A DNA stretch of 64,000 nt from positions 17,966,010 to 18,030,009 of the forward strand of contig CM068315.1 in the NCBI GenBank assembly GCA_034766995.1. The letters run 5' to 3'. The translations under genes and the position numbers were made by a program. A model generated the notes under the pieces. That model made no database searches. It was not told the DNA's origin and was given only the letters and a program-made list of their open reading frames with translations. This DNA is from Acanthacorydalis orientalis. Taxonomy: Eukaryota; Arthropoda; Insecta; Megaloptera; Corydalidae. Below, piece after piece: positions 10,761 through 22,445 of the stretch; the stretch's first letter is position 1; each line of letters starts with the position of its first letter.

Positions 10761-13700
10761 TATTTTTAATGTAAAGTAATTGATAATAGAAAACAAAACG
10801 TTGGTTAAAAATTATCTGTCTATATTTTTCAAAGAAAAGTATTTGAGCCTGTTTTTAAAAAAGCTAAAAAATTATATTTTTTTATTTAAAATTTTGGGAT
10901 GTTTTTATTTCTTGTAAGAAATGTAATTACAGTTTACTATTCCTTTTTAGAGAAATATTTTTCTAAAGATTTCTTCTAGAATACAATCAATAATAATATC
11001 AAAATCAAACAGAATTGAAAATTGATAAAAAGTATACTAGAATTACTCAGACTAGTTGAATTTTTTATTACCTCTATAATGATTAATGTTCTATAAATAT
11101 AATTAATATTGTTTTATTAACAAGAGATAATTTGATTTGCTACACTCATTCATTTAAATTCGAATATGGTAAAACATGATTATTGTAAACGGATTAAAAG
11201 CCGTAAAAACTAATAATCCCACAATGAATGCCAATACCTTTCAAACTGTATTAATTTTTGATTGAAATGTATCTTTTAATTCAGTCTAAAAATATTATAT
11301 ATATAGATTATTACTGTGTTTAAATTGAAATCAATTTTAAACATATAAATAAATGATAAACTATTCAAAAAGAGATTAAAAACAATTAATGTTTCATTGA
11401 TTTTTTTATTTCTGTTGATTACTCTAAATGTATTTTCATTCATAAAATAACAAAAGCATATGAGATATTTTTGATTTGAAACATAATTTCGTTTTATTTA
11501 CAGTAAAGCCATTTGACTATCCTATTATTATTTTTTAATAATAATAGTAATAAGCAGTTACGATCGAGATTAATCATTGTTGTCATATCCAACTAGAAGA
11601 TCGTGCGCTAAATCTGTCCGTACACTGACCAGATTCTATTAATTGATATTCATATAAATCATTTTGTTCAATATTAATTCGCTGTCCCCATACATCAAAC
11701 TAATCAATAAACGTCCCACGTTCGGTTCCATATTTATGTAATAAAACCGCTCGCGGCCGATCACAAAAATAGAGTCGAGTCGAGTTTCTCATTATCCTTG
11801 AGAGCGATCTCGGAAGGAATGGACAATTGTTCTCCAGGTCCACGAACTACCGGACAGGTAGCCGAGAATTGAACGTATACGCACAAAAACACCATCAATA
11901 CGATCAGATTTGAGACACATCTACGTACTTGGATGGAGGCGCGCGGCCGTCACAGTCTAACGCATTCCTCGCAAGATGTAGGCAGCGAATCGCGGTAGGA
12001 GTGTCCCGCGTAATAATAGGGTGTCATCCGATATATAAAGATGTTACCTCTACAAAACAATAGGGGATAAATATTATTCAACGTGTGATATCTCTGCAAC
12101 ACCCGACGTGCACGTAAAGAGGTGGAGACTCGCTGTCAAACGTTTTGAAATTGAACTTTATCATAATGAGATGAAGTGTTTTTCTCTCATTGTCTGACGT
12201 TGTGAATAAATGTGAGCACGTTTATCGTTTGCATGAAAAAATACAACTGGCAATAAATAAAATTCAAAGCGACAATCGTACACATTTTCAAATCGGTTCA
12301 GATTTGTACATTTCATTATGATTGATTTATTTGTATTCTAATTATCGATTAAATCTTGTGTATAAATATAAAATAGACGTAATGAACACTGTTTCAATAT
12401 TTATGGAATAATCGGTCAGTCTGTTCTTTCTCGATTTACATTTCTTTTTTCTACGCATACAGTCGAGCGAGCAATTAATATCGGCGTTAAAAAATTCGCG
12501 AAACAAGACCGTTTCAATCAATCACGTATTCTCAATCTGTCCGTTATCGATAACATCAGCAATTTCAAGTAGCTACAAACACTGGAGCTAATGAAGTAAT
12601 TTTTATATTTTTTATTCGGGCGAGTGAATGAGACGAGGCATTTTTAAATCGACACTTTATCTGTACCAAAGCATTCATTACGGAGATCATTCATCAAACG
12701 CGAGTGTCACAAACATATTCAAATTGTCGGTACTTGAGCAAATCCACTTAATTTACGAAATTAAAGATGCGGAGATAATGGATCGACGTTCAGATGAACG
12801 GACGGATCGACGGACGGTGAGCAAAAGAGCGAGCGAGCGAGCGAGTGGAGATGGGCAGAACGGACGCGATATTCGCCGTCATCGCCTTTCATTAATCAGA
12901 ACACTTGCGACGACACCTCGTGTTGGTTTTCAAATCGAATTAGCGAAGTGGTGGCAGAGGCGCAGGCACCGTCTCTGGCTCAGGCGCAGGCAAAGGCATT
13001 CGAGTGGCACGTAATCTCTAGACACGGATCACTCGTCCGTCGAGTGAGTCAATTGCTGCTCCTCAAAACTCATTAAAGATTATATTTCAAAGATTGTTCA
13101 GCTCCCGGAGTGATCAGCCTATGTAGAAGTAGTAGTAGTTAGTCTCAGCGGCATCTCTCGTCAAGATCAAGTTCAATAGCCCGAGCGACGCGATTATTTC
13201 TTTCGACGGACACACGCAGTCTGTTAGATGTTGTCTGCATGACTGGATGCTACGGACAAAAATACATTAGTTTTTTTTAGTCTCGGACGATCTGACTAGA
13301 ATGACTGATCTGATTGGAAATGATTGAAAACAAACACTATGTTCACTCAAAAAATTTACAAAAATTACAAAGAAATCATTCATTACGTTTCGTAAGCTTA
13401 CTTCTTGCAATTTCTTAGCTTTATGAATCAAATAGATAAAAATATATTACAAAATATGTTCTGCGCAGAAAAAAAAAACATAAAGAAGTAGTTTTTTGTA
13501 CTTCTAAAAGAAAATTCACATTGTAATAAAAGCTCGGTTAATTTTTTTAATAATAATAATACTCCTGCGTAGGATAAATCAGGTCAATAAAAAAATTTAT
13601 CTTTTTTTGGAATAAAACGATAATTTTTCATTTATTTCCTTTTCTTGAAGGTAAAGTTGTAATAATGAAATGGTTTCAAAATACATTATAGTAAATTATT

Positions 13701-13981
13701 TATCTATATCTTCTATAATTTTCTGCGTTAATTATACACTTATAATCATATATCTTATGCAACAATTAGTGTTTGATATTATTTCTCATACGGTAGATAT
13801 CTATTAAATGATTTAATGAACAAAGATAACAGTGCAACTACGTCTTATTACAGTAATTCATTCTAATTGTTTTCTAGTACTATCAAACTTATAATATCTA
13901 TTAAAAATAAAAACCGATTTAAAGTGTTTGTTTTAACTTAACACCTAACCATTATATTATTTGATTTGATATATACATATA
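10761..13981. other. Non-coding interval containing a CpG-rich island
   Basis: Bases 10761-11560 are AT-rich with nothing recognisable, and 13300-13981 likewise. The middle part is described as a separate island. A short (TA)-like tract (atatatacatata) abuts the next transposon. Confidence 0.5.
11560..13300. promoter_or_regulatory. CpG-rich island, possible promoter, 5' exon or enhancer
   Basis: The largest compositional island in the window: about 1.7 kb with dense CpG words (gcgcgcggccgtc, ctcgcggccg, gagtcgagtcgag), a (GAGC)n run near 12828-12846 and many higher-complexity stretches. One frame of 128 codons (12628-13014, plus) stays open. Its translation is a low-complexity Arg/Ser/Asp mix (DRRSDERTDRR, RRRHRLWLRRR) with no domain, so it is probably not a gene. 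A splice-donor-like word (acg|gtgagc) sits at 12817. Promoter identity is inferred from composition only. Confidence 0.3.
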
Positions 13982-14904
13982 CGAGGTCAGACAATTAAGT
14001 AATGCGACCGATTTTTTTCTCGGTCTGTGGTAACACTGCGAACCTGTAACTCCGCCACCGTAATAGTAGATCCCTACTCTCTCGATGGAGACCTTCACCA
14101 CCCTCATACGATCATTTCTTCGCCAGCTGTTTAGTGTTTTGTAACAACGCGCGAGTAGTGCATGTCACGAAAATGGAAAAAGCCCACCGAATGAACATCG
14201 CTCAAGATTGTCTCGAGCAGGTTGAAAGTGATCCTACTTTTCTCGATCGAGTTATTACTGGTGATGAAAGTTGGTTCTTTCAATATGACCCCGAAACTAA
14301 ACGACAAAGCCAACAGTGGCTTTCCCCTGGAGCACCAAGGCCAAAGAAGGCGAGAATAAGCAAGTCCAAAGTGAAAACCATGTTGATTTGCTTCTTCGAC
14401 AGCAAAGGGGTGGTTCACAAAGAGTTCGTACCACCTGCACAAACCGTAAATCAAGTATTCTACCGCAATGTGCTCGAAAAATTACGAAAAAGGGTGCTCA
14501 GAGTGCGTCCAGAGATCGCGAAGACTTGGGTTCTGCATCACGACAATGCTCCCTGTCACAGTGCGTTCAGTGTCTCTCAGTTTTTGGCGTCTAAAGGCAT
14601 CGCAACTACCGCCCTATTCACCGGACATGTCACCCTGCGACTTTTTTCTATTCCCCCATATGAAAAAATTCGTCAAAGGTCGACATTTTGACTCCGTTGA
14701 AGATATCCAAGAATCTGTGACGAGGGTACTCGGAGAGGTCCCACAAGAAGTGTTCCAGAATTGTTACGAAAACTGGAAAACTCGCTGGAATAAGTGTATA
14801 GATGCGGGAGGGGACTACTTCGAAGGGGATCGCAGCGATGTACCTTAATTTTTAAATATACTCGATTTTTGAATTTTGTCGCATTACTTAATTGTCTGAC
14901 CTCG
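13982..14904 (+). mobile_element. Mariner with 'cgaggtcagac' TIRs, internally deleted
   Basis: 923 bases with near-perfect 26-base TIRs (cgaggtcagacaattaag at the left and its inverse at 14879-14904) and TA at 13980-13981 and 14905-14906. The ends are the least diverged of any element here and its transposase is the best preserved, suggesting a younger insertion. About 110 N-terminal codons are missing. The next mariner (14913) begins only 8 bases downstream. Confidence 0.93.
14134..14848 (+). pseudogene. DD34D mariner transposase lacking its DNA-binding domain
   Basis: One frame is open from 14134 to 14691. It carries RVITGDESWFF with D1 at 14263-14265, then KVKTMLICFFDSKGVVHKEF, then VLHHDNAPCH with D2 at 14542-14544, which is 92 codons apart as usual for mariners. 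The frame then slips. PPYSPDMSPCDFFLFP with D3 at 14639-14641 and the C-terminus (RWNKCIDAGGDYFEG, stop at 14846-14848) are in the +1 frame. D2 to D3 is 97 nt, against 105 nt for a 34-residue spacing, so about 8 nt have been lost near 14600-14612. The two N-terminal helix-turn-helix motifs are absent: a short leader joins directly to AHRMNIAQDCLEQ. Apart from these two lesions it is nearly intact. Confidence 0.88.
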
Positions 14905-14912
14905 TATATATA

Positions 14913-16076
14913 CATGAGGATCGTTTGATAAATTTGGTAAATTTCTATGAGATGGCATCACCATTCATTTAATAATATCACGGCTATCAAGTGTTACTAT
15001 TCAAACTAGAATAGGCGAAATTTCAGCCAGAAGTTACGTGTTTTTCACGTTCTACAGATGTTTGAAACGAGCATTGTAGCAGTTACCGCAAAAATGGAAG
15101 AAACGAGTTTCGTGCAGTGATAAAACGTTATTTGAAAAAGTGGACGACTGCTGAGATCGAAGTGTAGTTAGATGAAGCTTATAGAGACTCTACACCAGCG
15201 TTATAGACTATTTATTTCTCGATAAATGACTTTAAACGGGGCCGAACATGCACTGAAGATGAAGCGCGCTCTAGACACCCAGTTGAGGTCACCATAACGG
15301 ATATCGTTGAAAAAATCCATGATATAGTTATGGAAAACTCCCAAATGAAAATACGCGAAATTTCTGAGGTTGTAGACATCTCAACTGAATAATTGCACAA
15401 TATCCTGCACGAAAATTTGCACATGAAAAAACAGTGTGCGCGATGGGTGCCGCGATTGTTGACTGTCGATCAAAAATGCACATGAAAGGACATTTCATCT
15501 CAGTGCTTGGAGATGTTTAATCTCAATCCGTAGGCCTTTTGAGTTGATTCGCCACCGTGGATGAAATATGGATCCACCACTACACACTTGTGTCAAAACA
15601 GCAGTCAAAATACTGGTAGACAATGACTGGTACAAGTGCGCTGAAAAAGGCGAAGATCGTTTTGTCAGCTGAATCATTCTGATCGACTATTTAAACGAAG
15701 GAAAAAACGTAAACAGGAGACTATTATGCAAAATTATTGAACCCTTTTAAAGAAGAGCTAAAACAAAAACGACCAAGATTGGCGCACAAAAAGAGCCCTT
15801 TCACTAGGAAAACGCACTGTCCCACAATTCATCCACCCTGTTCTCCGGACTTGGCCCCATAAGACTTCTTTCTCTTCTCCAACTTGAAAATTTGACTCGA
15901 TGGAAAGAAATTCTCGTTGAATGAGGATATCATCGACGCCATCAATGCGTATTTTGCAGACTCACTGAACCAGATGTATAGCACTCGTTGGAGGCTATGT
16001 TGAGAAATAAAATCATTTTTTTCCAAAAAAAAAAACGGTGTATAACTTGCTTTTTTACTATAGTTATCAAACGACC

Positions 16077-16078
<2 letters not shown>
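14913..16078 (+). mobile_element. Mariner with 'cgagggtc-gttgataa' type TIRs, decayed
   Basis: About 1.17 kb. The left TIR is catgaggatcgtttgata and the right is the inverted tatcaaacgaccc, running directly into a (CA)n/(TA)n tract, so the right boundary is approximate. It shares its 5' untranslated region (atggcatcaccattcattt, cacggctatcaagtgtta, acgttctacagatgtttg) with the copies at 33405-34188 and 47633-48957. Confidence 0.82.
15094..16010 (+). pseudogene. DD34D mariner transposase pseudogene
   Basis: Starts at ATG 15094 (MEETSFVQ). Fragments in alternating frames follow. They are VIKRYLKKWTTAEIEV, FKRGRTCTEDEARSRHPVEV and EKIHDIVMENSQMKIREISE (helix-turn-helix region), then ARWVPRLLTVDQK, then WIHHYTPE-like and KQQSKYW-like remnants near D1. 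The end is FFLFSNLKI-like sequence after the HPPYSPDLAP block near 15830-15890. Stops are frequent; it is inactive. Confidence 0.72.

Positions 16079-16085
<7 letters not shown>

Positions 16086-16133
<48 letters not shown>
16086..16133. repeat. (TA)n microsatellite abutting a mariner end
   Basis: 48 bases of TA repeat directly after the cacacaca end of the mariner at 14913-16078. Confidence 0.97.
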
Positions 16134-16136
<3 letters not shown>

Positions 16137-18996
16137 AAGGTTTTTTTAATATTTTTTTTAAATATGGTTCATAAATAAATTATAAATTTTCCAGATTATT
16201 TTCCACTATAGATTGATTTTTAGGATAAACATGATCATATTTGTTATATAATTGTTTGATTTCTTTTTTTCAGAAATTCAAAATATTGTAAGGTTTAAAT
16301 AAATGATAGTTAAAAAACATAGATTGATTAGTGGAAATACAGGAATGACCAATACATACAACAAAAAAAATCCCGTCATCGCACACATAGTCTAACGTAA
16401 TTTCTATAAACAATATATTAACCACATGCGCCTACCTGTCAAGACAACACACACAACTCTCATATACACCTTTCATTCGACCGGGGGCCCCGTTGTTCAT
16501 CGTCCGCGTATTTGCATATTTAAATCTAAATCACAGTCTACACAATCTGCACATAAAGCAACCATCGTAAAGTAAATATAGCAACAGTTGCAATACGCTC
16601 GCGGAAATAAAAATCGCAGACACGAAATAGAGTTTCAATGAACTTTTTTTCCCGCTGTACAATGACAAGATATCGTAATGTATATGGCCCCGAGATATAG
16701 AAACAGGGGCGGAATTTCTTATTTCTGCACAACGATTATTATTTTTTTCGGTTATCGCGATCGTGTGCTATGAATTTCTATCGGTCGGGCATGCTATTAT
16801 AGACGATCGAGATACGATCCCGGTTCTATACAGTTTATACGGCGATAAACGTTGTTTGTTATACTTGAGATCGATATGAGGTTTCAAATCTGCATCGTAG
16901 AATAATAATAAGCACTTGGTACACGATTAATCATACTCGAAATCACGAATTATATTTTTAAAAGTTAGACGAAAATAAAAAAAATAATCTAAGTTAGTTA
17001 TAATTTCATTACTGATCGATTGTTCTATATAACTTACTCCGTATAACAAAATTAGATGACGTTAAAAGTCATTATTTAATAATTTCTAATAAAAATAGCA
17101 AATTTTATCACAATTATAATTTTTTTCTAATGTTACTAAATTTATTTACTTTCTCCACAAACGACAAACCTTTTTTACTAATAAAAATATTCAATAATTT
17201 ATCATTTATCATTCCGATTATTGCTTATATAGTTTCCGACAATTATTTCATCATCTTCAATAAACTTGGAAATAGAAACTTCTGATAGATATTTCTTTAT
17301 ACATAAAGATATTTTAAGAACAAAAAATGTAATGATATAATATGGGAACAGCTCAGATAATGACCAATTTTATTTTATTCGTTTCCTTACTATCAGTTAA
17401 GAAATTAAAAAAGATGTTTTAATTCTTATTCACCAATCAATTTTTATTTTTCACACATACTTTATTAGTGAATCTGTTCATTTTTGCATTGTGTATAGAA
17501 AGAGAAAAGTCATTTTTGAAAGTACGAAATAATATTAAAAAATCTATTTTTAAAAAATTATATCTAAAGAAATATTTTTTATTACAATTACTTTCATTAC
17601 AATTTTAAAAATTTAAAAACGTACTTAATGTAATATGTTAAATATTTTTTCATAGTATACACCATTTTTTTAAAAAAATAGTAATCTGTGTCTAATAGAA
17701 AGTTATTTTTTTAAAAAAAAGAATAACAAAATTAAACTTCGTTAAACAATAAGAATGAAAATAAATTAAGTAAGAAAATAGTGTACGTGAATATTATGTG
17801 TGCGCGAAGAATCGATATTTTTTTGTCGAGTATTATTTTAATTCATATTGTAATTACCACAAAGTAATATCCAAGGAAAAAAATATTCAAGCATAAGGTT
17901 CATTAACCAGTGGCACGAAATTACCACATAACTATTATGTCAATAATGCATTTATCATTCTTTCATACCATCGAGATTAGTCTGCACAAGTAAGCAACAA
18001 TCAGTGCGGTATTTCCTTAGCGCTGGGTCATGGGTCAAGGTTATACATGAGGTGTACGCTAAAATGGCCGCCGGGTCATATGTCAGTCAATGCGCGCGCG
18101 GCTGTCAGAACATCTCACAGGAAGACGACTATGACTTTTTGACATAGATATTCCTACGGCTGTCTAACAACGCGCGCTTAAACGATTTCTAAACATTCAG
18201 GGAGAGAGGTTAGTTAGGTGCTCTTTAATATTTGTGCAGGCTCGTACGTAACATACGAGATGTACATATTTTTTTTACTTCGTCGGTTCTCAGTTATATA
18301 TTACATCTTGTTTGAATCATTTATTTAGATATTTGGCTAAAAATAATTATTAGAATTGACTAGTTGAAAATATTTAGACATTTCTTTTAGATACTTTTTT
18401 TATATACCTTGTGATATTAATTTAATATTCGAATCCTTTGATCTTTCTGTATAAACATCTATCAGATGATGCTTTATAAATTTATCAGAGAAACAAGAAC
18501 CGAGTTTCGAATTAAAACATGAAAAAATAGAGACTTAAAAATAAACATTTTAAAGTAACAAGAAAAATTCTATATTTTTCACTCTTAATAGGTGTTATTA
18601 TTATTTATAATAAATTACTTTTAATCATTATTTTTTAGAATCCGGATAATTTTTCTACATTTTATTTTTTTAAATTTAAATAAATATGTCAATTGTTCAG
18701 CTTGAATGAATTTAAATAGCGAAACGTTTTAAAATTAGAACTCTGATTAAATAAGTCGTGTAACTGTAAATTATTCTCATAATTAAGTAACATTTAAGAA
18801 AGTAATTATTCAAGCAGGTTAAATATTTGATGACAGAATAACTGTATATTTTAATTGTTTTCTTAACAATACCAATTTATAATTTACAATCTTAAATTAG
18901 TTGAATCTAAAAATATCTCTTACACAATTTCAACAAAGAGTGGCAATTCTATTCAATATTAAACGATTCTTTTGTATATTCTGATAAATAAGTTTA

Positions 18997-19047
<51 letters not shown>

Positions 19048-20233
19048 ATATATTAAAAAGGAATCTTTTAAATTTAAAAAAAATACTATTTCTCTATTTT
19101 CTGACATATTTAAAATAAGTTTATTTTACTACCGAATTGTTAGCTTAATTGTATATTAAATTTAATTCGTTTTAAATTACCAGTGGATAGTAAGCACAAT
19201 TACTACGAGTTTCACATAAAACAAATGTAATCCTGAGACGAAATAAAATGCGACTCGCTTGATAGAAATTATTTAATGCAGAAGTTCGTGTTTACTTGTT
19301 TTATGAACTCTGACATATACACGGAGATAGTAAAAACAATTCCTTTATAAATAACAGAAATATAGCGAGGATATAAAAAAGTTAAATGAACCGTGCTGGC
19401 CATAATGTCAGGAGTGTGTCTCCCGAAATGCCATTAAGAACAGTATAATGCGATTAGTTTCTAGCCAGTCTTCAGAAACTTCTTCGTACGTATATGTATG
19501 TGTGTGTGTTTATGTGTGTAAGAACCGGACAGCATCAGTCTCGGGTCCAAAACACCCGCTGTTTAAAAAACTATCCCCTGCGTTATGATTGCTGCGGCCT
19601 ACCACACACGGCATTGTCTGAACTCGACGCCGTGCCATTATAGGACCTGGCAGCCGTCGTATCATATCGTACAGGATCCTTGTATTCATATACAAGTGAA
19701 TCATACGTAGACACGTATTATTAATCATCGAATGTTTTAAGATTGTTTAGAACACTCATAACGAATGAATTCCTCGATATCGAATTTAATGGATTATATT
19801 AACAACATTCGCCATTTTTCACAAGTATTGAAATAACTGAAAAGTATTAGTTTATTATTCAATTCGAAAATGATTTATATAATTCAATAATTCTTTATTG
19901 TAATAATATTTGTTTAACATACTGGAATATTTCACAAATATTCACGGAATTTAATCTAATAACAAATAAAGATGTAATTATAGTAGTTAAACTAATAATT
20001 TTCAATTAATAATATATTTTCTATCATTATCTATAGTACCAATCATCTTTATCTATCTGTTAATTACTAACTCGTTGTTTTAAAAAGTCGACTGGTTTCA
20101 GATTTAATATATTTGTTAGTATTTTCTACATCTTTTTTATTCATATAAAGTTACTCGTACAGAAACTATTGAAAAGATAACAGTGATCGGGTACAACTTC
20201 GGACTGTTGTAGTAGATATATGCTATATATGTA
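16134..20233. other. Non-coding interval with CpG-bearing patches
   Basis: No gene or transposon recognised in 4.1 kb. Higher-complexity CpG patches occur at ~16470-16950, ~18000-18260 (including tgcgcgcgcggctgtc and acaacgcgcgctt) and ~19200-19740. Between them is AT-rich sequence with a (TA)n array at 19001-19046. The minus-strand frame at 19510-19728 has no recognisable domain. Confidence 0.5.
19001..19046. repeat. (TA)n microsatellite
   Basis: 46 bases of TA repeat. Confidence 0.96.
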
Positions 20234-21359
20234 TTAGTTTGGTAGGAAAATAATTGCGGTTTTTGTCTTCTGACATCTAACCTTCATTTTTTTCAATGGA
20301 AGTGTTCTGTAATTGTGTTAATGTTTATATCACTTTAAAGTACATTTTTCGGTCTGTAATAATATCTGTAATATTATGAATTTTGCTTCGAATTCACCTA
20401 TTAAATTAAAGAAGGAAAATAAGCAAATGAGACCAATTTTTTATACGAGTTCAAAACAGGTGATAGAGCAGAAACTGCTCATAAACTAAACGAAACTTTT
20501 GGTTTGAATACTGTTAAGGAACGCACGGTGCAATGGTGGTTTCAAAAATTTCGTGCTTGGGACGAGAACCTTGAAAATGAAGAAGATCGTAAGCGTCTTT
20601 CTTCAGTTCATAATAACCATCTGAAGGCGTCAGTTGAAAACCAAAAAAATCGCCGTTTTTAAGTTTTTTCTACGCTTCTTTTACGCAACAGAAATGATCA
20701 ATTTCTCGATCGTATTGTAACGTGAGACGGATGGATTCTTTACAACAACATAACGCGGTCTGTACAATGGTTGGACAAAAATTAAGCCCCAAAGTATTTC
20801 GTGAAACCGAAATTTCACCAAAAGAAAGTTATGGTAAACGTTTGGTGATCTGTGCTCGATCTTCTACAATTTTTTGAATCTTGGCGAAACCATTACAGCT
20901 GAAAGTTATTGTCAAGAAATCGACAAAGTGCACCAAGAAATGAGAAGTCTGGTCTCCTCACAATCGAAAAGGTCCAATCCTACTGCACGACAATGCCCAA
21001 CTACAAGTCGCACGTTTGGCCGTCCAAAAATTGAATGAATTGGGATATGAAACATTTTCGTATCCACCAAACTCGTCAGATATCTCGCAAACAAATTACC
21101 ATTTGTTTAAATGTTTCGACAACTTCTTACAGGGTAAGGTCTTCATGAAAGAGCTGCTCTCGAAAGTTCATTTTGAGATGTTACCAACTCCGAAATTTTA
21201 CACCACTGGAATAAAGAAACTTGTAATTAATTGGCAATAATGTGTCGATTCTAATGGTTCTTATTTCGATTAATAAAATCTTATTATCGATTAATTAGTT
21301 GAGAAAAATATAAATGATTTTGAAGATTATAAACCGCATTTACTTTTCTACCAACCTAA
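20234..21359 (+). mobile_element. Cecropia-type mariner, near full length
   Basis: 1126 bases, with TIRs ttagtttggtaggaaaat and the inverted atttacttttctaccaacct and TA at 20232-20233 and 21360-21361. It is the longest copy of the 'ggttggtagg' sub-lineage in the window. Compared with the 1267-base copy at 9494 it lacks roughly 140 bases between the two halves of the coding region. Confidence 0.9.
20410..21240 (+). pseudogene. Mariner transposase pseudogene with Asn at the third catalytic site
   Basis: The N-terminal half gives KENKQMRPIF and QWWFQKFRAWDENLENEED. A deletion then joins the linker (LKASVE) to ENQKNRRF, removing the second helix-turn-helix. Later fragments are LLLRNRNDQFLDRIVT, ILYNN and ITAESYCQEIDKVHQEM, in shifted frames. 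The last 74 codons (21016-21240) are open: VQKLNELGYETFSYPPNSSD, then ISQTNYHLFKCFDNFLQGK, then GIKKLVINWQ and stop. The third catalytic position, normally Asp (TDYHxF), is Asn. The host-domesticated SETMAR transposase domain is also known to carry Asn there. Here the rest of the gene is broken, so the change is probably simple decay. Confidence 0.82.
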
Positions 21360-21430
21360 TAGTAAGTAGAAAAAACGTTAATATTTTCAAAACAATGTAA
21401 TATTTTAAATGAATGAATCGTTAGCATTGC

Positions 21431-21504
<74 letters not shown>

Positions 21505-22445
21505 CAATGTGAGTTAACTAGAGGGAAAATGTTTAATAGGAATATAATTTGTCAGCTTTATCTACGAAAATATTTACTTAATAAAAATCTCCAGCGTACA
21601 CAATTATACGTACAAATGAACAGGAACTGAAGTTGACCGCGTCCATACTTTTACACATTCTTAAATATATTATTATACAGTTTAAAGAACTGTTATAATA
21701 TCTACTCTTCGCATGATATTACAAACAGACAACAATAGCCGCGCAAGTAACTGTACTCGTACATATACAAATAAAAATATTGAAATTCGACCAAACCGCA
21801 ACCATAAAAAAAAAACAATATTTATCGTTGCGAGTGCCGCGTTTAATTGTGATCGCATTTACTTCAAATACTATGTAAATAAACAGGTGAACAATTTCGC
21901 CGAATCGAACATTGCCACTTGTAAGAGAGCTGGCTGTAACAACAGAGCACCATATGGTCAGTCATTGTCATAAATTTTAATTTGTATCAAATTTATTTCA
22001 ACTAATGCCACTCGTTCTGTAAACCAAACCTCCACGTACAGGCATACATATATACATATACATATATACATATCAAGCGTGACAGGTAGAGCGTATACGG
22101 ATTGCATGATATAATAAACAGTTCGAGAAATTAATATGTTGCGTTGTTCTAACAATATTGAAATGAATAAGGCTTCGCTGAGTGTAATGCACACACATTG
22201 ATCATCATTAAACAGAGCGCAATGTCAGATATCAATGAGAGCGATCGCTTGGCTTGCAGAATGCTCTCCATAACAAATAAGTTAGGGATGACCGATTCAA
22301 AATCGATTACTGGAGTATTACAATGGGAATAATAAAGTTCTTGAATCAGTCAGATTTATTTAAATTGCATTACATTTCACATTGTGTTCCATTATTAACT
22401 CCGCTGCTATAAGTGTATATATTACAGTTCTATGTCCTTAGAGAA
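21360..22445. other. AT-rich non-coding interval
   Basis: It holds a (TA)n array and unclassified sequence. The short frame at 21713-21973 is Asn/Lys/Arg-rich with no domain. I looked here for the 5' TIR of the downstream hAT element and did not find a convincing one. Confidence 0.5.
21433..21497. repeat. (TA)n microsatellite
   Basis: 65 uninterrupted bases of TA repeat. Confidence 0.97.

Noticed and set aside
12628..13014. 128-codon open frame, possible host gene
   Set aside because: Translation is low-complexity Arg/Ser/Asp and Arg/Trp runs from (GAGC)n-like and CAGGCG-like DNA, with no domain or second exon; the opening is explained by lower AT content.
22280..22330. tagggatgaccgattc as the 5' TIR of the hAT element
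   Set aside because: Too dissimilar from the inverse of the 3' end (ctaggggttcttaacc), and no matching 8-bp flanks.
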